NCBI RefSeq assembly: GCF_008711175.1
Contig: NZ_VWNF01000045.1
Coordinates: forward strand, 248,001-312,000
Reading direction: 5' to 3'
DNA length: 64,000 nucleotides
Origin: Nesterenkonia ebinurensis
GTDB taxonomy: Bacteria; Actinomycetota; Actinomycetes; Actinomycetales; Micrococcaceae
Shown: positions 1-9,184 of the stretch, in pieces
How the letters are laid out: every line of letters starts with the position of its first letter
Position numbering within the stretch: position 1 is the first letter of the stretch
Notes under the pieces: generated by a model
Seen by the model: the letters and a program-made list of their open reading frames with translations, nothing else
Databases searched by the model: none
Told to the model about the DNA's origin: nothing
Program-made: the position numbers and the translations under genes

Positions 1-1331
1 CCCAGCTCATCCTCAGTGGCGTCGATGATCAGCCAATTGACCCGGTCCTCGTCCAGGGTGCCGGCCAGCCCGGTGTAGCTGCGCTGAGTCAGGTGCGGTG
101 CTGCGGTGTCAGCGGCCTCCACGCAGGCACCATCGGGAATCAGGTCCACCGCCCGCTGGTGAGCCTCGGCTCGCTCATCGGCCTGCCAGTTCTGCCCGGT
201 GTAGGTCCAGTGCAGCGGGAAGATCTGCTGCTCCCGCTCAGTGGTGAAGTGCAGTACGGCCCCGCCTGCCAGGCTGAGCACAATAAGTCCCGCCGGCAAG
301 ACAGTCGCTGGACGGTACTCTCCCCTGCCCTTGCCTCGCCAGCGGCGGATCCGTCGCAGGGTGTCGAAGGCCGCCAACAGCAAGATCACGGCAATGATCG
401 CATCGTAGTGATACACCAATCCCCAGACGGTCAGCCGGTCATTGAACAGCCGGGAGAGCAGCAGCGGAGCGGCAATCAGCGCATAGGGCGAGAGCAGCGG
501 CAGCAGCCACAACGGAACCAGATGTGCGGTCAGCAGCGCGATCTTCAACGGGTGGTCCACCAGGATCGGCAGCGCGTTCCACGGCTGGGTGAGTAGAAAC
601 ACCGCGGCAGCCCCGGCACTGGGCCCCAACGCGGTGTAGTCCCAGTAGGAGAACTCACCGTCCAGAGCGAAGTAGGGCACGACGACGCCCACCACCAGCC
701 AGAAGCCCACCGCGCCGATGACTGCCAGCACGGCAGCCTGCACCCAGTGCCGCTTGATCGCCAGCACTGCCGCGACGGCCACCAGAACGGCTCCCATATC
801 CTCCCTGACCAGGAGCAGGACGGAAGCCAGGATGACTGCTGTCCAGGGGCGGCGTCGTTCGATGGCCCAGATCACCCAGCCGATCAGGGGGACTCCGAAG
901 GCAATCTCGTGGAAGTCCCAGTTGATGAAGGCTTGGAAGGGCCACCACAGCAGCATGGCGGTTGTCGCCAGCAGAGCGACGCGGTGGCTGAACCACTCGC
1001 GGACCACCAGGTAGGCCGGCAGCGCAGCGGAGACCAGCAGGACGATCAGTGCCAGGTTGATCATCCGGGGGTCGTCCCAGATCCAGTACAGCGGGGCCAG
1101 TACGGCGATGATCGGGTGGAAATGATCGCCCAGAAGGTGGAAGTCCTCGCCCTTGATAGGCACAATCGGTGCGTTGAACCGGGAGTACTGCCGGATCGCC
1201 TGGTCAAAGATGCCCAGATCGTAGCCGCGGGCCTCAAAATTGCCGAACCGCAGCAGCGAATGTGCCAGATAGAGCCCGGCGGCCGCAGCCATCACCGTGG
1301 CCAGGGTGAGCCAGTGCTTGAGCGGGATCAT
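1..1331 (-). CDS. DUF2079 family polytopic membrane protein (partial)
   Basis: The reading frame is open from an ATG at 1331 to the left edge, so about 443 N-terminal residues are present and the C-terminus lies outside. It begins MIPLKHWLTLATVMAAAAGL and has many hydrophobic segments, with a short conserved loop GYDLGIFDQAIRQYSRF near residue 40 and HLLGDHFHPI near residue 66, both typical of DUF2079 proteins. The family is thought to resemble lipid-linked-sugar glycosyltransferases of the GT-C fold, but its reaction is not established. The start overlaps the stop of the upstream mannosyltransferase-like gene by four bases (ATGA), so the two are probably translationally coupled and may act together in cell-envelope glycan assembly; that role is inference. 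Confidence 0.8.
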   Translation of the reverse strand, partial: MIPLKHWLTLATVMAAAAGLYLAHSLLRFGNFEARGYDLGIFDQAIRQYSRFNAPIVPIKGEDFHLLGDHFHPIIAVLAPLYWIWDDPRMINLALIVLLVSAALPAYLVVREWFSHRVALLATTAMLLWWPFQAFINWDFHEIAFGVPLIGWVIWAIERRRPWTAVILASVLLLVREDMGAVLVAVAAVLAIKRHWVQAAVLAVIGAVGFWLVVGVVVPYFALDGEFSYWDYTALGPSAGAAAVFLLTQPWNALPILVDHPLKIALLTAHLVPLWLLPLLSPYALIAAPLLLSRLFNDRLTVWGLVYHYDAIIAVILLLAAFDTLRRIRRWRGKGRGEYRPATVLPAGLIVLSLAGGAVLHFTTEREQQIFPLHWTYTGQNWQADERAEAHQRAVDLIPDGACVEAADTAAPHLTQRSYTGLAGTLDEDRVNWLIIDATEDEL

Positions 1332-2872
1332 GACTCGGCGTCCTCAGTCCGGCGCGGTCGGTCGAACCAGCCGCGCCGCCAGACCCAGTGCACGCTGGGA
1401 AGCAGGGCAATAAGCACCATGCTGATCACCGAGGTGGTCAGGCTCAGCTGGAGCATCTGCTCATCCAGGTCCAGGAACGCCCAGACGCTCAGCTGGTCCT
1501 GAGCGCCGTAGCAGATGAAGAAGCCCACGGTGAAGATGACCCATCTGGTCTGCCAGTCGTTGCGAATGCCGATCACCGCGAACAGCGGCAGCAGCCAGAG
1601 CAGGTACCAGGGGTGGATGATCGGAGAGAGCACCACCAGGGCGGTGAAGGCCCAGGTCATCCGGTGCATCAGGTGCTTGTCCTCACCGATGAACATCAGT
1701 GCCAGCACAATCACCACGCTCAGCGCACGGCCGGTGACCCGGATGGTGTCCAGGGTCCAGGAGGCGTCCTGGCCGAAGGCGTGCAGGGTGTTGGTCAGCG
1801 CGTCATTGAGGATGCCCATCGGGGACCAGAAGCTGGCTCCGGTGTCTCCGGTGCCGGCCAGCACCATCACCCAGCGCAGCCCGTAGCCGTTGATCCATCC
1901 CACCGTCAGCAGAACGGCTGCTGCGATGCCGGCGGTCGCTGCCCAGCAGATGAACCGCCAGACCCAGGCATGCAGCTGCGGATACCGCTGGTAGAGGTGG
2001 GCGGCCCAGATCAGTCCGATGAACGGCAGCAGCACCATGGAGATGATCTTCATGCCGATCGAGACGGTCACCAGCACCGCGGCGGCCACTCCCCTGGACC
2101 AGTGCTTATCCGCAGTCACGGCGAAGTAGATCCCGGCCAGGGCGAAGCCCATCATCAGCGCGTCATTATGGGCGCTGGAGATGAAGCTGATGATGAACAG
2201 CGGGTTCGCACTGGCCAGCCACTGGGCCCGGCCGCCGTGGATCCCGAAGGCTTGGGCGATCTTGGGCAGGTAGAACATGATGAGCACCACCCCGGCCACG
2301 CAGGCCAGCCGGAAGAGGAACACGGCGGTGTCCACATGGTTGTTGGTGACCTGCATGACCACTGCTTCGATCCAGAGGAACATGGGCCCGTAGGGGGTTT
2401 CGGACTGGGCCCACATGGGGTCGGTGCCGAAGTGGAACCAGTTGTCCAGCTCGGAGACCCCGTCCTGGTAGGGGTCGCGGCCGGCCAGCACCAGCCGCCC
2501 CTGGTTCACGTAGGCATAGACGTCCCGGGAGAAGATCGGCAGGCAGAACAGGTGGGGCACCGACCAGATGGCGGTGGCGATGTTGACCACCCGCAGGCTG
2601 CCGGGCTGCCAGGCCTTCCGGTCAGCCTCGCGCAGTGCGCGGCCCAGCAAGAGCCAGGCGTGGAACATCACCCAGCAGCCCAGGGTCAGCATCACTGTGG
2701 AGAGGCTGACGCCGGCGGGCTCGGTGCGCAGCGGGATCACCCAGGACCACCGGTTGATGGCCGAGGCATTGGCCAACCAGCCGACTCCGAAGGAGCCGAA
2801 GAGCACCAGGAGCGATCCCGCAAACCCCTGGATCAGGGCGCGCAGGATTGGCGGGGAACTCAGGCTGGGCAC
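1328..2872 (-). CDS. MptB-like polyprenol-phosphate-mannose-dependent mannosyltransferase
   Basis: A 514-residue integral membrane protein with about a dozen hydrophobic segments. The motif FSRDVYAYVNQGRLVLAGRDPY near residues 113-134, followed by TPYGPMFLWIEA, is characteristic of the actinobacterial alpha-1,6-mannosyltransferases of the MptA/MptB type (GT-C fold), which use polyprenyl-phosphate mannose outside the membrane to extend lipomannan or related glycans. The acceptor here cannot be told from sequence. The GTG start at 2872 is preceded at seven bases by TAGTTT on the minus strand and has no Shine-Dalgarno sequence, so the transcript may be leaderless. It is the first gene of a two-gene unit with the DUF2079 gene. 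Confidence 0.8.
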   Translation of the reverse strand: MPSLSSPPILRALIQGFAGSLLVLFGSFGVGWLANASAINRWSWVIPLRTEPAGVSLSTVMLTLGCWVMFHAWLLLGRALREADRKAWQPGSLRVVNIATAIWSVPHLFCLPIFSRDVYAYVNQGRLVLAGRDPYQDGVSELDNWFHFGTDPMWAQSETPYGPMFLWIEAVVMQVTNNHVDTAVFLFRLACVAGVVLIMFYLPKIAQAFGIHGGRAQWLASANPLFIISFISSAHNDALMMGFALAGIYFAVTADKHWSRGVAAAVLVTVSIGMKIISMVLLPFIGLIWAAHLYQRYPQLHAWVWRFICWAATAGIAAAVLLTVGWINGYGLRWVMVLAGTGDTGASFWSPMGILNDALTNTLHAFGQDASWTLDTIRVTGRALSVVIVLALMFIGEDKHLMHRMTWAFTALVVLSPIIHPWYLLWLLPLFAVIGIRNDWQTRWVIFTVGFFICYGAQDQLSVWAFLDLDEQMLQLSLTTSVISMVLIALLPSVHWVWRRGWFDRPRRTEDAES

Positions 2873-2879
2873 CTAAGAG

Positions 2880-2885
2880 AAACTA
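2880..2885 (-). promoter_or_regulatory. -10 TAGTTT, leaderless mannosyltransferase mRNA
   Basis: The hexamer ends seven bases before the GTG at 2872. No -35 of good quality is evident. Confidence 0.5.
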
Positions 2886-2898
2886 TCACCCGCGCCCG

Positions 2899-4338
2899 CT
2901 ACACCTTGGGAAACTTGGGCGGTTCGGACTGCGCGATGTGCTCAAGGACACGCACCACCTGGGCGGAGTAGCCGAACTCGTTGTCGTACCAGACGTAGAG
3001 GATGGCCTGTTTGCCGTTGACGATGGTGGCCAGCCCGTCGACCACACCGGCGGCGGTGGAGCCCACGAAGTCTGTGGAGACCACCTCGGCGGAGTCGATG
3101 TAATCCACCTGGGAGTGCAGCGGCCCCTCCAGGGATTCCCGGCGCAGGAACCGGTTGAGTTCCTCCTTGGTGGTCTCCCGCTCAAGTTCCAGGTTAAGAA
3201 TAGCCATGGAAACATCCGGGGTGGGCACCCGAATCGCGTTGCCGGAGAGCTTGCCGGCCAGTTCGGGCAGCGCCTTGGCCACTGCTTTGGCCGCCCCGGT
3301 CTCGGTGAGCACCATGTTCAGGGCAGCGGAACGGCCGCGCCGCTCACCCTTGTGGAAGTTGTCGATGAGATTCTGGTCGTTGGTGTAGGAGTGCACGGTT
3401 TCTACGTGCCCGTGATCGATGCCGTACTGGTCGGCCATGAGCTTAGCCACCGGGGTGATGGCGTTGGTGGTGCAGCTCGCCGCGGAAAGGAGGGTATCCG
3501 CGTTGTCGATCTGCCCATGGTTGACCCCGTAGACGATGTTCTTGATCTCTCCCTTGCCCGGAGCGGTGAGCAGCACCCGGCCCGCGCCCTTGGACTGCAA
3601 GTGTTGGCTGAGGCTCTCCTGATCACGCCAGATGCCGGTGTTGTCCACCACTACGGCATCGCTGATCCCGTGGGCGGTGTAGTCCACCTCCTGCGGGGAA
3701 TTGGCATAGATCACCTTGATATAGGTGCCGTTGGCGATGATCGCGCTGTTCTCCTCATCCACCCGGATGGAGCCGGCGAAAGGTCCGTGCACCGAGTCCC
3801 GGCGCAGCAGGGAGGCCCGCTTGGCCAGGTCATTGCCCTTGCCCTGACGCACCACGATGGCGCGCAGCCGCAGCCCGGTGGCAGAGGAGGCGTGGCCCAC
3901 CATGATCCGGGCCAGCAGGCGCCCGATGCGCCCAAAGCCGTAGAGCACCACATCCTGCGGCTCAGCACGGCCCTGGCCCTTCCTGCCCACCACCTCGGAG
4001 AGCTCCTCGCGGAGGAAGGCTTCGAGCACCGCGCTGCCTGAGGCTTTGAACTTACTGTTCAGCCGGGCCAGGTCGATGCTGGCGGCTCCGAGGTCCAGAG
4101 TGGTCAGGGCCTGCACCAGGGGGAGGGTCTCTGAGATGGGCAGCTCCACCTCGTCCACCTGGCGGGCGAACCGGTGCGCTTTGAGAATGTCGATGGCTGA
4201 CTGGTTGACCAGCTGCCGGCCGTAGATGCCGGTGACTACATTGTTCTCCCGGTAGAGCCGCCCGATGAGCGGGATCATGGTCTCGGCCATCGCTTCGCGG
4301 TCGATCCATTCGTTGAGGTGCTTGCTCACTTCGGCCAT
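2899..4338 (-). CDS. gap: Glyceraldehyde-3-phosphate dehydrogenase, long GapB type
   Basis: Catalyses oxidative phosphorylation of glyceraldehyde 3-phosphate or the reverse reaction. The product is 479 residues, about 140 longer than classical GAPDH, because of an N-terminal extension before the Rossmann motif (LYGFGRIGRLLARIM). The active-site segment ASCTTNAITP carries the catalytic cysteine. The length and extension match the second GAPDH of Corynebacterium and Arthrobacter, which in Corynebacterium works with NADP in gluconeogenesis; cofactor choice here is inferred from that likeness. The frame stays open upstream to 4464, but that reaches into the RNase P RNA 3' end. The ATG at 4338 has AAAGGA twelve bases upstream and yields the usual family N-terminus, so it was chosen. 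It lies directly downstream of rnpB on the same strand. Confidence 0.9.
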   Translation of the reverse strand: MAEVSKHLNEWIDREAMAETMIPLIGRLYRENNVVTGIYGRQLVNQSAIDILKAHRFARQVDEVELPISETLPLVQALTTLDLGAASIDLARLNSKFKASGSAVLEAFLREELSEVVGRKGQGRAEPQDVVLYGFGRIGRLLARIMVGHASSATGLRLRAIVVRQGKGNDLAKRASLLRRDSVHGPFAGSIRVDEENSAIIANGTYIKVIYANSPQEVDYTAHGISDAVVVDNTGIWRDQESLSQHLQSKGAGRVLLTAPGKGEIKNIVYGVNHGQIDNADTLLSAASCTTNAITPVAKLMADQYGIDHGHVETVHSYTNDQNLIDNFHKGERRGRSAALNMVLTETGAAKAVAKALPELAGKLSGNAIRVPTPDVSMAILNLELERETTKEELNRFLRRESLEGPLHSQVDYIDSAEVVSTDFVGSTAAGVVDGLATIVNGKQAILYVWYDNEFGYSAQVVRVLEHIAQSEPPKFPKV

Positions 4339-4420
4339 GCGGGTCTGAGGTCCTTTCACAGAGACGTCGTTGTCTTCAAACGAACATGAGTCTACCCAAG
4401 GTCCTTGGGGTGGGGTTGCG

Positions 4421-4783
<363 letters not shown>

Positions 4784-4813
4784 TGGTGACGAGAGTACAG
4801 CGCCGAAGGTTGT

Positions 4814-4819
4814 TAGGGT
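4814..4819 (+). promoter_or_regulatory. -10 TAGGGT, leaderless yaaA mRNA
   Basis: Ends six bases before the GTG at 4826, and no Shine-Dalgarno sequence fits in between. Confidence 0.55.
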
Positions 4820-4825
4820 ATTCCG

Positions 4826-5587
4826 GTGCTGATCCTGCTCCCGCCCAGTGAGGGCAAGACCGCCCCAGAGAACGACGAGGCCCCGCCGCTGAACCTGGCG
4901 CAGCTGACTCTGCCTGGGCTCGCCAATGCCCGCAGGCAGGTGCTTCAAGCGCTGGTGGAGGCCTCCGGTCGACAGGACGCCCAGCAGGTGCTCAAAGTCG
5001 GCGCCAAGGTCTTGGCCGAAGTGGCGGCCAACCGTCAGCTCGGCCATGCCGCGGCAGCCCCTGCCTGGCAGATCTACACCGGGGTGCTCTACGAGAGTCT
5101 GGGGACGGCGTCGTTGTCTGCTGAGCAGCTGGAGCGGGCGGCCGAGCATGTGCTGATCTTCTCCGGGCTGTTCGGGGTCACCGGATTCACCGACCGGATT
5201 CCGGCCTACCGCTGCGCGATGGATGTGAAGCTGCCGCCGCTGGGGAACCTGGGCACGTTCTGGAAGAATCAGCTGGCCCAGCCCCTGGGCGAGCTGGCTG
5301 AGGACCGACTGCTGGTGGACTGCCGTTCAGGGTCCTATCAGAAGCCCTTCCCCGGGGATCGGTCCCGCAGACTGCAGGTCAACAGCTTCACCGAGCAGAA
5401 CGGTCAGCGGAAGGTGGTCACCCACTTCGCCAAGGCCGCCCGCGGGGAGCTGACCGGGATGCTGCTGCAGGCTGGCACTGCGCCGGAGAGCATCGACGAG
5501 GTCGCCCACATCGCCTCCCGGCGATGGAGGGTCGAGGTTCGCCCCGCCGGGGGCAGAGACCCCCACCAGCTGGACCTGATCAGCTAA
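4826..5587 (+). CDS. yaaA: YaaA family peroxide-stress protein (UPF0246)
   Basis: A 253-residue protein opening [17 protein letters not shown], the signature N-terminus of the YaaA/DUF328 family. In E. coli YaaA limits iron-driven DNA damage during hydrogen peroxide stress, and the fold binds DNA. The middle has [17 protein letters not shown] and the end has [22 protein letters not shown], both family hallmarks. The stop overlaps the convergent cysE stop by four bases. It is divergent from rnpB and sits among sulfur and redox genes (cysK, cysE, msrA), which fits oxidative-stress work but is not proof. Confidence 0.88.
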   Translation: MLILLPPSEGKTAPENDEAPPLNLAQLTLPGLANARRQVLQALVEASGRQDAQQVLKVGAKVLAEVAANRQLGHAAAAPAWQIYTGVLYESLGTASLSAEQLERAAEHVLIFSGLFGVTGFTDRIPAYRCAMDVKLPPLGNLGTFWKNQLAQPLGELAEDRLLVDCRSGSYQKPFPGDRSRRLQVNSFTEQNGQRKVVTHFAKAARGELTGMLLQAGTAPESIDEVAHIASRRWRVEVRPAGGRDPHQLDLIS

Positions 5588-6174
5588 ATGAACAGCGCAG
5601 GGTCCAGCTCGTAGTGAGCCGGGTCCACCAGCGGCTTATGCTCCTCCTCACGGCGCTTGCGGTCCTTGGCAGGCACGCCGATGAGCACCGAGTGAGCCGG
5701 TGCTGACTTCACCACCACTGCGTTGGCACCCACCGCTGAGTGCTCACCGATCTCCACCGGGCCCAGCACCTTGGCCCCAGCGCCGACGGTGACCCCGTCG
5801 CCGAGCGTGGGATGCCGCTTGGTCTGCTCCAGGGAGGTCCCGCCCAGGGTCACCCCCTGGTAGAGCATGCAGTCATCACCGATTTCAGCGGTCTCGCCGA
5901 TCACCACCCCCATGCCGTGATCGATGAAGAAGCGCCGGCCGATAGTGGCCCCGGGATGGATTTCGATGCCGGTAAGCCCTCGGGCAATCTGGGAGACCAC
6001 CCGTGCCGGGGTCTTCAGCGGCGGCACCTGCCACATCTTATTGGCCACCCGGTGCACCCAGACGGCATGCAGCCCTGAGTAGGCCAACACGATCTCGACG
6101 TCGGAACGGGCGGCGGGGTCGTGCTCACGGGCGGCGGTAATATCCTCACGCAGCCGCTTGATCATTTTTTTCAT
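5584..6174 (-). CDS. cysE: Serine O-acetyltransferase
   Basis: Transfers acetyl from acetyl-CoA to serine, the first step of cysteine synthesis. The 196-residue product is the short form lacking the N-terminal alpha domain extension seen in enterics. Left-handed beta-helix hexapeptide repeats run from about residue 70, with [20 protein letters not shown] and [17 protein letters not shown] forming the active-site region. The last residue is isoleucine (ALFI), the feature that lets CysE C-termini insert into the CysK active site to form the cysteine synthase complex. The start overlaps the cysK stop (ATGA), so the pair is co-translated with cysK first. An internal ATG at codon 4 is an alternative start. 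Confidence 0.93.
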   Translation of the reverse strand: MKKMIKRLREDITAAREHDPAARSDVEIVLAYSGLHAVWVHRVANKMWQVPPLKTPARVVSQIARGLTGIEIHPGATIGRRFFIDHGMGVVIGETAEIGDDCMLYQGVTLGGTSLEQTKRHPTLGDGVTVGAGAKVLGPVEIGEHSAVGANAVVVKSAPAHSVLIGVPAKDRKRREEEHKPLVDPAHYELDPALFI

Positions 6175-7103
6175 CCGCGAATGTCTTCATAGAGCAGGGT
6201 GGAGATGTAGCGTTCGCCGAAGTCTGCGGCGATGGTGACGATGAGCTTGTCAGCCATCTCCTCTCGCGCTGCGATCTTCAGCGCGGAGGCCACCATGGCG
6301 CCGGTGGAGATTCCGCCGAGGATTCCCTCCTCAGTGCCGAGCCGGCGCGCGGTGGAGATGGCATCCTCCAGATTGGCCTGGACCACCTCGTTGTAGATCT
6401 CGGTGTCGAGCACCTCGGGCACAAAGTTCGGCCCGATGCCCTGAATCTTATGCGGGCCTGCCGCCCCGCCGGAGAGGATCGGGGAGTCCTCGGGCTCCAC
6501 AGCCACAATGTGCAGATCCGGGTTGTGCTCGCGCAGCTTCCGGCCGGCACCGGTGATGGTCCCGCCGGTGCCGATTCCAGAGACCAGCACACCCACGGTG
6601 CCGTCGGTGTCGCGCCAGATCTCCTCCCCAGTGGTGCTGTAGTGGATGGCGGGGTTGGCCTCATTGGCGAACTGCCGTGCCCAGATGGCGTTCTCGGTCT
6701 CTTCGACGATCTGCTTGGCCTTCTCCACCGCCCCGCGCATACCGTCTGCCCCGGAGGTCAGCACGATCTCAGCCCCGTAGGCACGCAACATGACCCGGCG
6801 CTCAGTGGACATCGTCTCAGGCATGGTGAGCACCACACGGTATCCTCGGGCTGCACCGACCATGGCCAGGGCGATGCCGGTGTTGCCGGAGGTGCCCTCC
6901 ACGATGGTGCCCCCGGGTTTGAGCACCCCGGCGGCCTCGGCTGCGTCGATGATGGCCGCACCGATCCGGTCCTTCACGCTGGAGGCCGGGGAGTAGAACT
7001 CCAGTTTGACCGCCACATTGCCGGGCAGGTCAGCGTCGAGCTTATTGAGCTTGACCAGCGGGGTATTGCCGATGGCCTCGGTGATGTTCTTCAGCAGGGG
7101 CAT
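6171..7103 (-). CDS. cysK: Cysteine synthase (O-acetylserine sulfhydrylase)
   Basis: Joins O-acetylserine and sulfide to give cysteine using pyridoxal phosphate. The PLP lysine is K44 in [11 protein letters not shown], the substrate loop is [11 protein letters not shown], and the phosphate-binding loop is [11 protein letters not shown]. At 310 residues it has the standard family length. The ATG at 7103 has GAAAGGAC seven bases upstream. A candidate -10 (TAGTCT, 7150-7155) gives a leader of about 40 bases. It is the first gene of the cysK-cysE operon. CysK and the isoleucine-ended CysE together should form the regulated synthase complex. Confidence 0.95.
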   Translation of the reverse strand: MPLLKNITEAIGNTPLVKLNKLDADLPGNVAVKLEFYSPASSVKDRIGAAIIDAAEAAGVLKPGGTIVEGTSGNTGIALAMVGAARGYRVVLTMPETMSTERRVMLRAYGAEIVLTSGADGMRGAVEKAKQIVEETENAIWARQFANEANPAIHYSTTGEEIWRDTDGTVGVLVSGIGTGGTITGAGRKLREHNPDLHIVAVEPEDSPILSGGAAGPHKIQGIGPNFVPEVLDTEIYNEVVQANLEDAISTARRLGTEEGILGGISTGAMVASALKIAAREEMADKLIVTIAADFGERYISTLLYEDIRG

Positions 7104-7149
7104 TGGTGCAGTCCTTTCAGTGGACGGGCGCTGTGTGCATCTTCAGCTA

Positions 7150-7155
7150 AGACTA
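7150..7155 (-). promoter_or_regulatory. -10 TAGTCT of cysK-cysE operon
   Basis: Lies 46 bases upstream of the cysK ATG, in the gap between msrA and cysK. No SAM, T-box or other riboswitch-like fold was recognised in the short leader. Confidence 0.4.
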
Positions 7156-7159
7156 TCGT

Positions 7160-7699
7160 TCAGACGGGGGTCTCTTGACCCAGCCATTGGCTCCAGCCGG
7201 CCCGAAGCTTGGCGATCTTGGGGTCGATGACAAAGTGACAGTAGCCCACCTCAGGACGGCGGGAGTGGAAGTCCTGGTGCTCCGGCTCGGCCTCAAAGAC
7301 CTCTCCCAGGGGCTCCAGTGCGGTGACGATGGGCTTGCTGAAGAGGGGCTGGGCGGCGTCGATGGCTTCCTGGAACTCCTGTTTCTCCGCCTCAGAGGTG
7401 TAGAACATGGCAGAGCGGTAGTGGGTGCCCACATCGTGGCCCTGCCGGTTCAGGCTGGTGGGGTCGTGGGTGGAGAAGAAGATCTCATAGAGCACAGCCG
7501 TAGGAAGCTCATCGGGGGTGAAGGTGATCTCCACGGCTTCTGCGTGGCCGGTGGTGCCGGAACAGACTGCCATGTAGTTCGCCGGGCCGGTGCCGCCGGT
7601 GTAGACGGAACGAACCCCGCTGACTCCGCGCAGCTTGCGGGCGATGGAGTCCAGGCACCAGAAGCACCCTGCGGCCAGCACAACCGTGCGTTCACTCAT
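7160..7699 (-). CDS. msrA: Peptide-methionine (S)-S-oxide reductase
   Basis: Repairs methionine S-sulfoxide in proteins. The catalytic motif GCFWCLD gives Cys12 as nucleophile, and GHAEAVEITFTP and GTHYRSAMF are the expected substrate-pocket segments. The 179-residue length is normal for the stand-alone form. It is divergent from nif3 and upstream of cysK on the same strand, 56 bases away, with a separate cysK promoter between. The stereo-complementary MsrB is encoded at 15818-16225. Confidence 0.94.
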   Translation of the reverse strand: MSERTVVLAAGCFWCLDSIARKLRGVSGVRSVYTGGTGPANYMAVCSGTTGHAEAVEITFTPDELPTAVLYEIFFSTHDPTSLNRQGHDVGTHYRSAMFYTSEAEKQEFQEAIDAAQPLFSKPIVTALEPLGEVFEAEPEHQDFHSRRPEVGYCHFVIDPKIAKLRAGWSQWLGQETPV

Positions 7700-7757
7700 A
7701 CCGGTGCAAACTCAGCACCTGCGCGGTTCATTCCTGGTAGGCCGGACTGACTGGCAC

Positions 7758-7763
7758 TAGATT
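7758..7763 (+). promoter_or_regulatory. -10 TAGATT, near-leaderless nif3 mRNA
   Basis: Ends seven bases before the ATG at 7771. The intervening GAGGAGC resembles a ribosome-binding site, so this one is ambiguous. Confidence 0.45.
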
Positions 7764-7770
7764 GAGGAGC

Positions 7771-8616
7771 ATGGTTCAGACTCCGACTCTGCAGGAGGTC
7801 CTCGACGTGGTCGAGGACCTGTGGCCCGCCAGCCTGGCTGAAGACTGGGACGCGGTGGGTCTGGTGACCGGGCGCCGAGACTCGCAGGTGGCCAAGATCC
7901 ACTTTGCGGTGGACCCGGTCTCCGCCGTGGTGGAGGAGGCCTGCACTGCCGGAGCGGACCTGCTGATCACCCACCACCCGCTGCTGCTGCGCGGGGTGCA
8001 CTCGGTGGAGGCCGGCACCTTCAAGGGCGAGGCAGTGCACCGGCTCATCGAGTCTGGCTGCGCCCTGCTGACCGCCCACACCAACGGGGACTCTGCCGTA
8101 GGCGGGGTCAATGATGTGCTCGGCGAGATCCTCGGCCTTCAGGATGCCCAGCCGCTGAAACCCACTGGGGACGGTCTTCCTGAGGAGGGGTTGGGACGCA
8201 TCGGCAGCCTGCCCCAAGGCACCACCCTGGGCGAGTTCGCCGCCACGGTGTTCGGCATCCTGCCCGCAGTGGCCGGTGGTGTGCGGGTGGCTGGTGACCG
8301 GGATGCCATCGTTCAACGGGTTGCGCTCTGCGGCGGTGCGGGAGATTCCTTGCTGGCCGCAGCCCGTCAGGCTGAGGCCGATGTCTACATCACCGCGGAT
8401 TTACGCCACCACCCGGCCTCTGAGGCCCGCGAGGCAGTGCGCGGAGGCCGTCCCTATCTGATTGATGTCTCCCACTTCGCCAGCGAATGGCTGTGGCTGC
8501 CGGCCGCAGCACAGACCCTGGACCGGGCCCTGAGTGACCGGGACTACCAGGTAGGGATCGCCGTCTCAGGCATCAACACCGACCCCTGGGATCTGGTCAT
8601 CACGCCAGGCCATTGA
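7771..8616 (+). CDS. Nif3-like dinuclear metal-centre hexameric protein
   Basis: A 281-residue member of the Nif3/YbgI/DUF34 family, widely conserved and related to GTP cyclohydrolase I-like metal proteins; the biochemical role is not settled. Metal-ligand motifs are ITHHPLLLRGV near residue 70, TAHTNGDSA near residue 104, and the C-terminal pair TADLRHH and DVSHFASEW. The frame opens at a TTG at 7762, but the ATG at 7771 gives the normal N-terminus. In many actinobacteria this gene is followed by a zinc-ribbon (CT398-like) gene and then an RNase H gene; here the zinc-ribbon gene is absent. Confidence 0.85.
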   Translation: MVQTPTLQEVLDVVEDLWPASLAEDWDAVGLVTGRRDSQVAKIHFAVDPVSAVVEEACTAGADLLITHHPLLLRGVHSVEAGTFKGEAVHRLIESGCALLTAHTNGDSAVGGVNDVLGEILGLQDAQPLKPTGDGLPEEGLGRIGSLPQGTTLGEFAATVFGILPAVAGGVRVAGDRDAIVQRVALCGGAGDSLLAAARQAEADVYITADLRHHPASEAREAVRGGRPYLIDVSHFASEWLWLPAAAQTLDRALSDRDYQVGIAVSGINTDPWDLVITPGH

Positions 8617-8623
8617 GCTTATG

Positions 8624-8640
8624 GCGTGCCTACGGCACGC
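8624..8640 (+). terminator. Hairpin after nif3
   Basis: GCGTGCC-TAC-GGCACGC forms a perfect seven-pair stem with a three-base loop, starting eight bases after the nif3 stop and followed by CCCTTCTAT. The U-run is weak, so termination efficiency is uncertain. It separates nif3 from the independent promoter of the RNase H gene. Confidence 0.45.
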
Positions 8641-8673
8641 GCCCTTCTATCGGGTCTCCTCTGTGGCACAGGG

Positions 8674-8679
8674 TAAGGT
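8674..8679 (+). promoter_or_regulatory. -10 TAAGGT, leaderless RNase H mRNA
   Basis: Ends eight bases before the GTG at 8688. It supports that GTG over the TTG at 8613 where the frame opens. Confidence 0.5.
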
Positions 8680-8687
8680 TTCTCATC

Positions 8688-9140
8688 GTGACTGATCTGA
8701 TTGTTGAGGCCGACGGCGGGTCCCGCGGCAACCCCGGGATCGCTGGGGCCGGTGCCCTGGTCCGTGATCCGCAGGGAGAGGTTCTGGCTGCCGCAGCGGT
8801 GCCGCTGGGCAGGCGGGCCAGCAATAATGTGGCTGAGTACACCGGGCTCATCGAAGGGCTCAAACTCGCCCGGGAGATCAACCCCGATGCCTATGTGGAG
8901 GTCCGCATGGACTCCAAGCTGGTGGTCGAGCAGATGAGCGGGCGCTGGAAGATCAAGCACGAGGACATGAAGCGGCTGGCTCAGGAGGCCAGCCAGATCC
9001 TCTCCCCGATGCAGGTCACCTACACCTGGATCCCCCGTGATGAGAACGGCGACGCCGACAGGCTCAGCAATGAGGCCATGGACGCCTCCGCAGCGGACAC
9101 CGAATGGGATCCCGCCGTCAGTGCAATTCAGCCAGGCTGA
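8688..9140 (+). CDS. RNase HI-like ribonuclease
   Basis: A 150-residue RNase H fold protein expected to cut the RNA strand of RNA-DNA hybrids. The four acidic residues are D9 (EADGGSRGNPG), E50 (NVAEYTGL), D75 (RMDSKLVV) and D124 (GDADRLSNEAMD). The N-terminal GGSRGNPGIAGAG marks the RnhA-like subfamily that in many actinobacteria is fused to a phosphoglycerate-mutase/CobC phosphatase domain (as in mycobacterial Rv2228c). Here the protein ends soon after the RNase H domain, so it is a stand-alone version. It follows nif3 but has its own promoter signal. Confidence 0.87.
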   Translation: MTDLIVEADGGSRGNPGIAGAGALVRDPQGEVLAAAAVPLGRRASNNVAEYTGLIEGLKLAREINPDAYVEVRMDSKLVVEQMSGRWKIKHEDMKRLAQEASQILSPMQVTYTWIPRDENGDADRLSNEAMDASAADTEWDPAVSAIQPG

Positions 9141-9184
9141 TCAGTAACTGGTCCCGCCGGCGCGCACATGGCGCACTCGGCTCC

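Noticed and set aside
1388-2971. Long open frame on the plus strand (527 codons) opposite the mannosyltransferase
   Set aside because: It is a GC-rich antisense shadow, full of His, Gln, Gly and Pro with no motif; the minus-strand gene has clear family signatures.
2848-4041. Plus-strand 397-codon frame opposite gap
   Set aside because: Antisense shadow of the GAPDH gene; composition is typical of reverse-strand reading of high-GC coding DNA.
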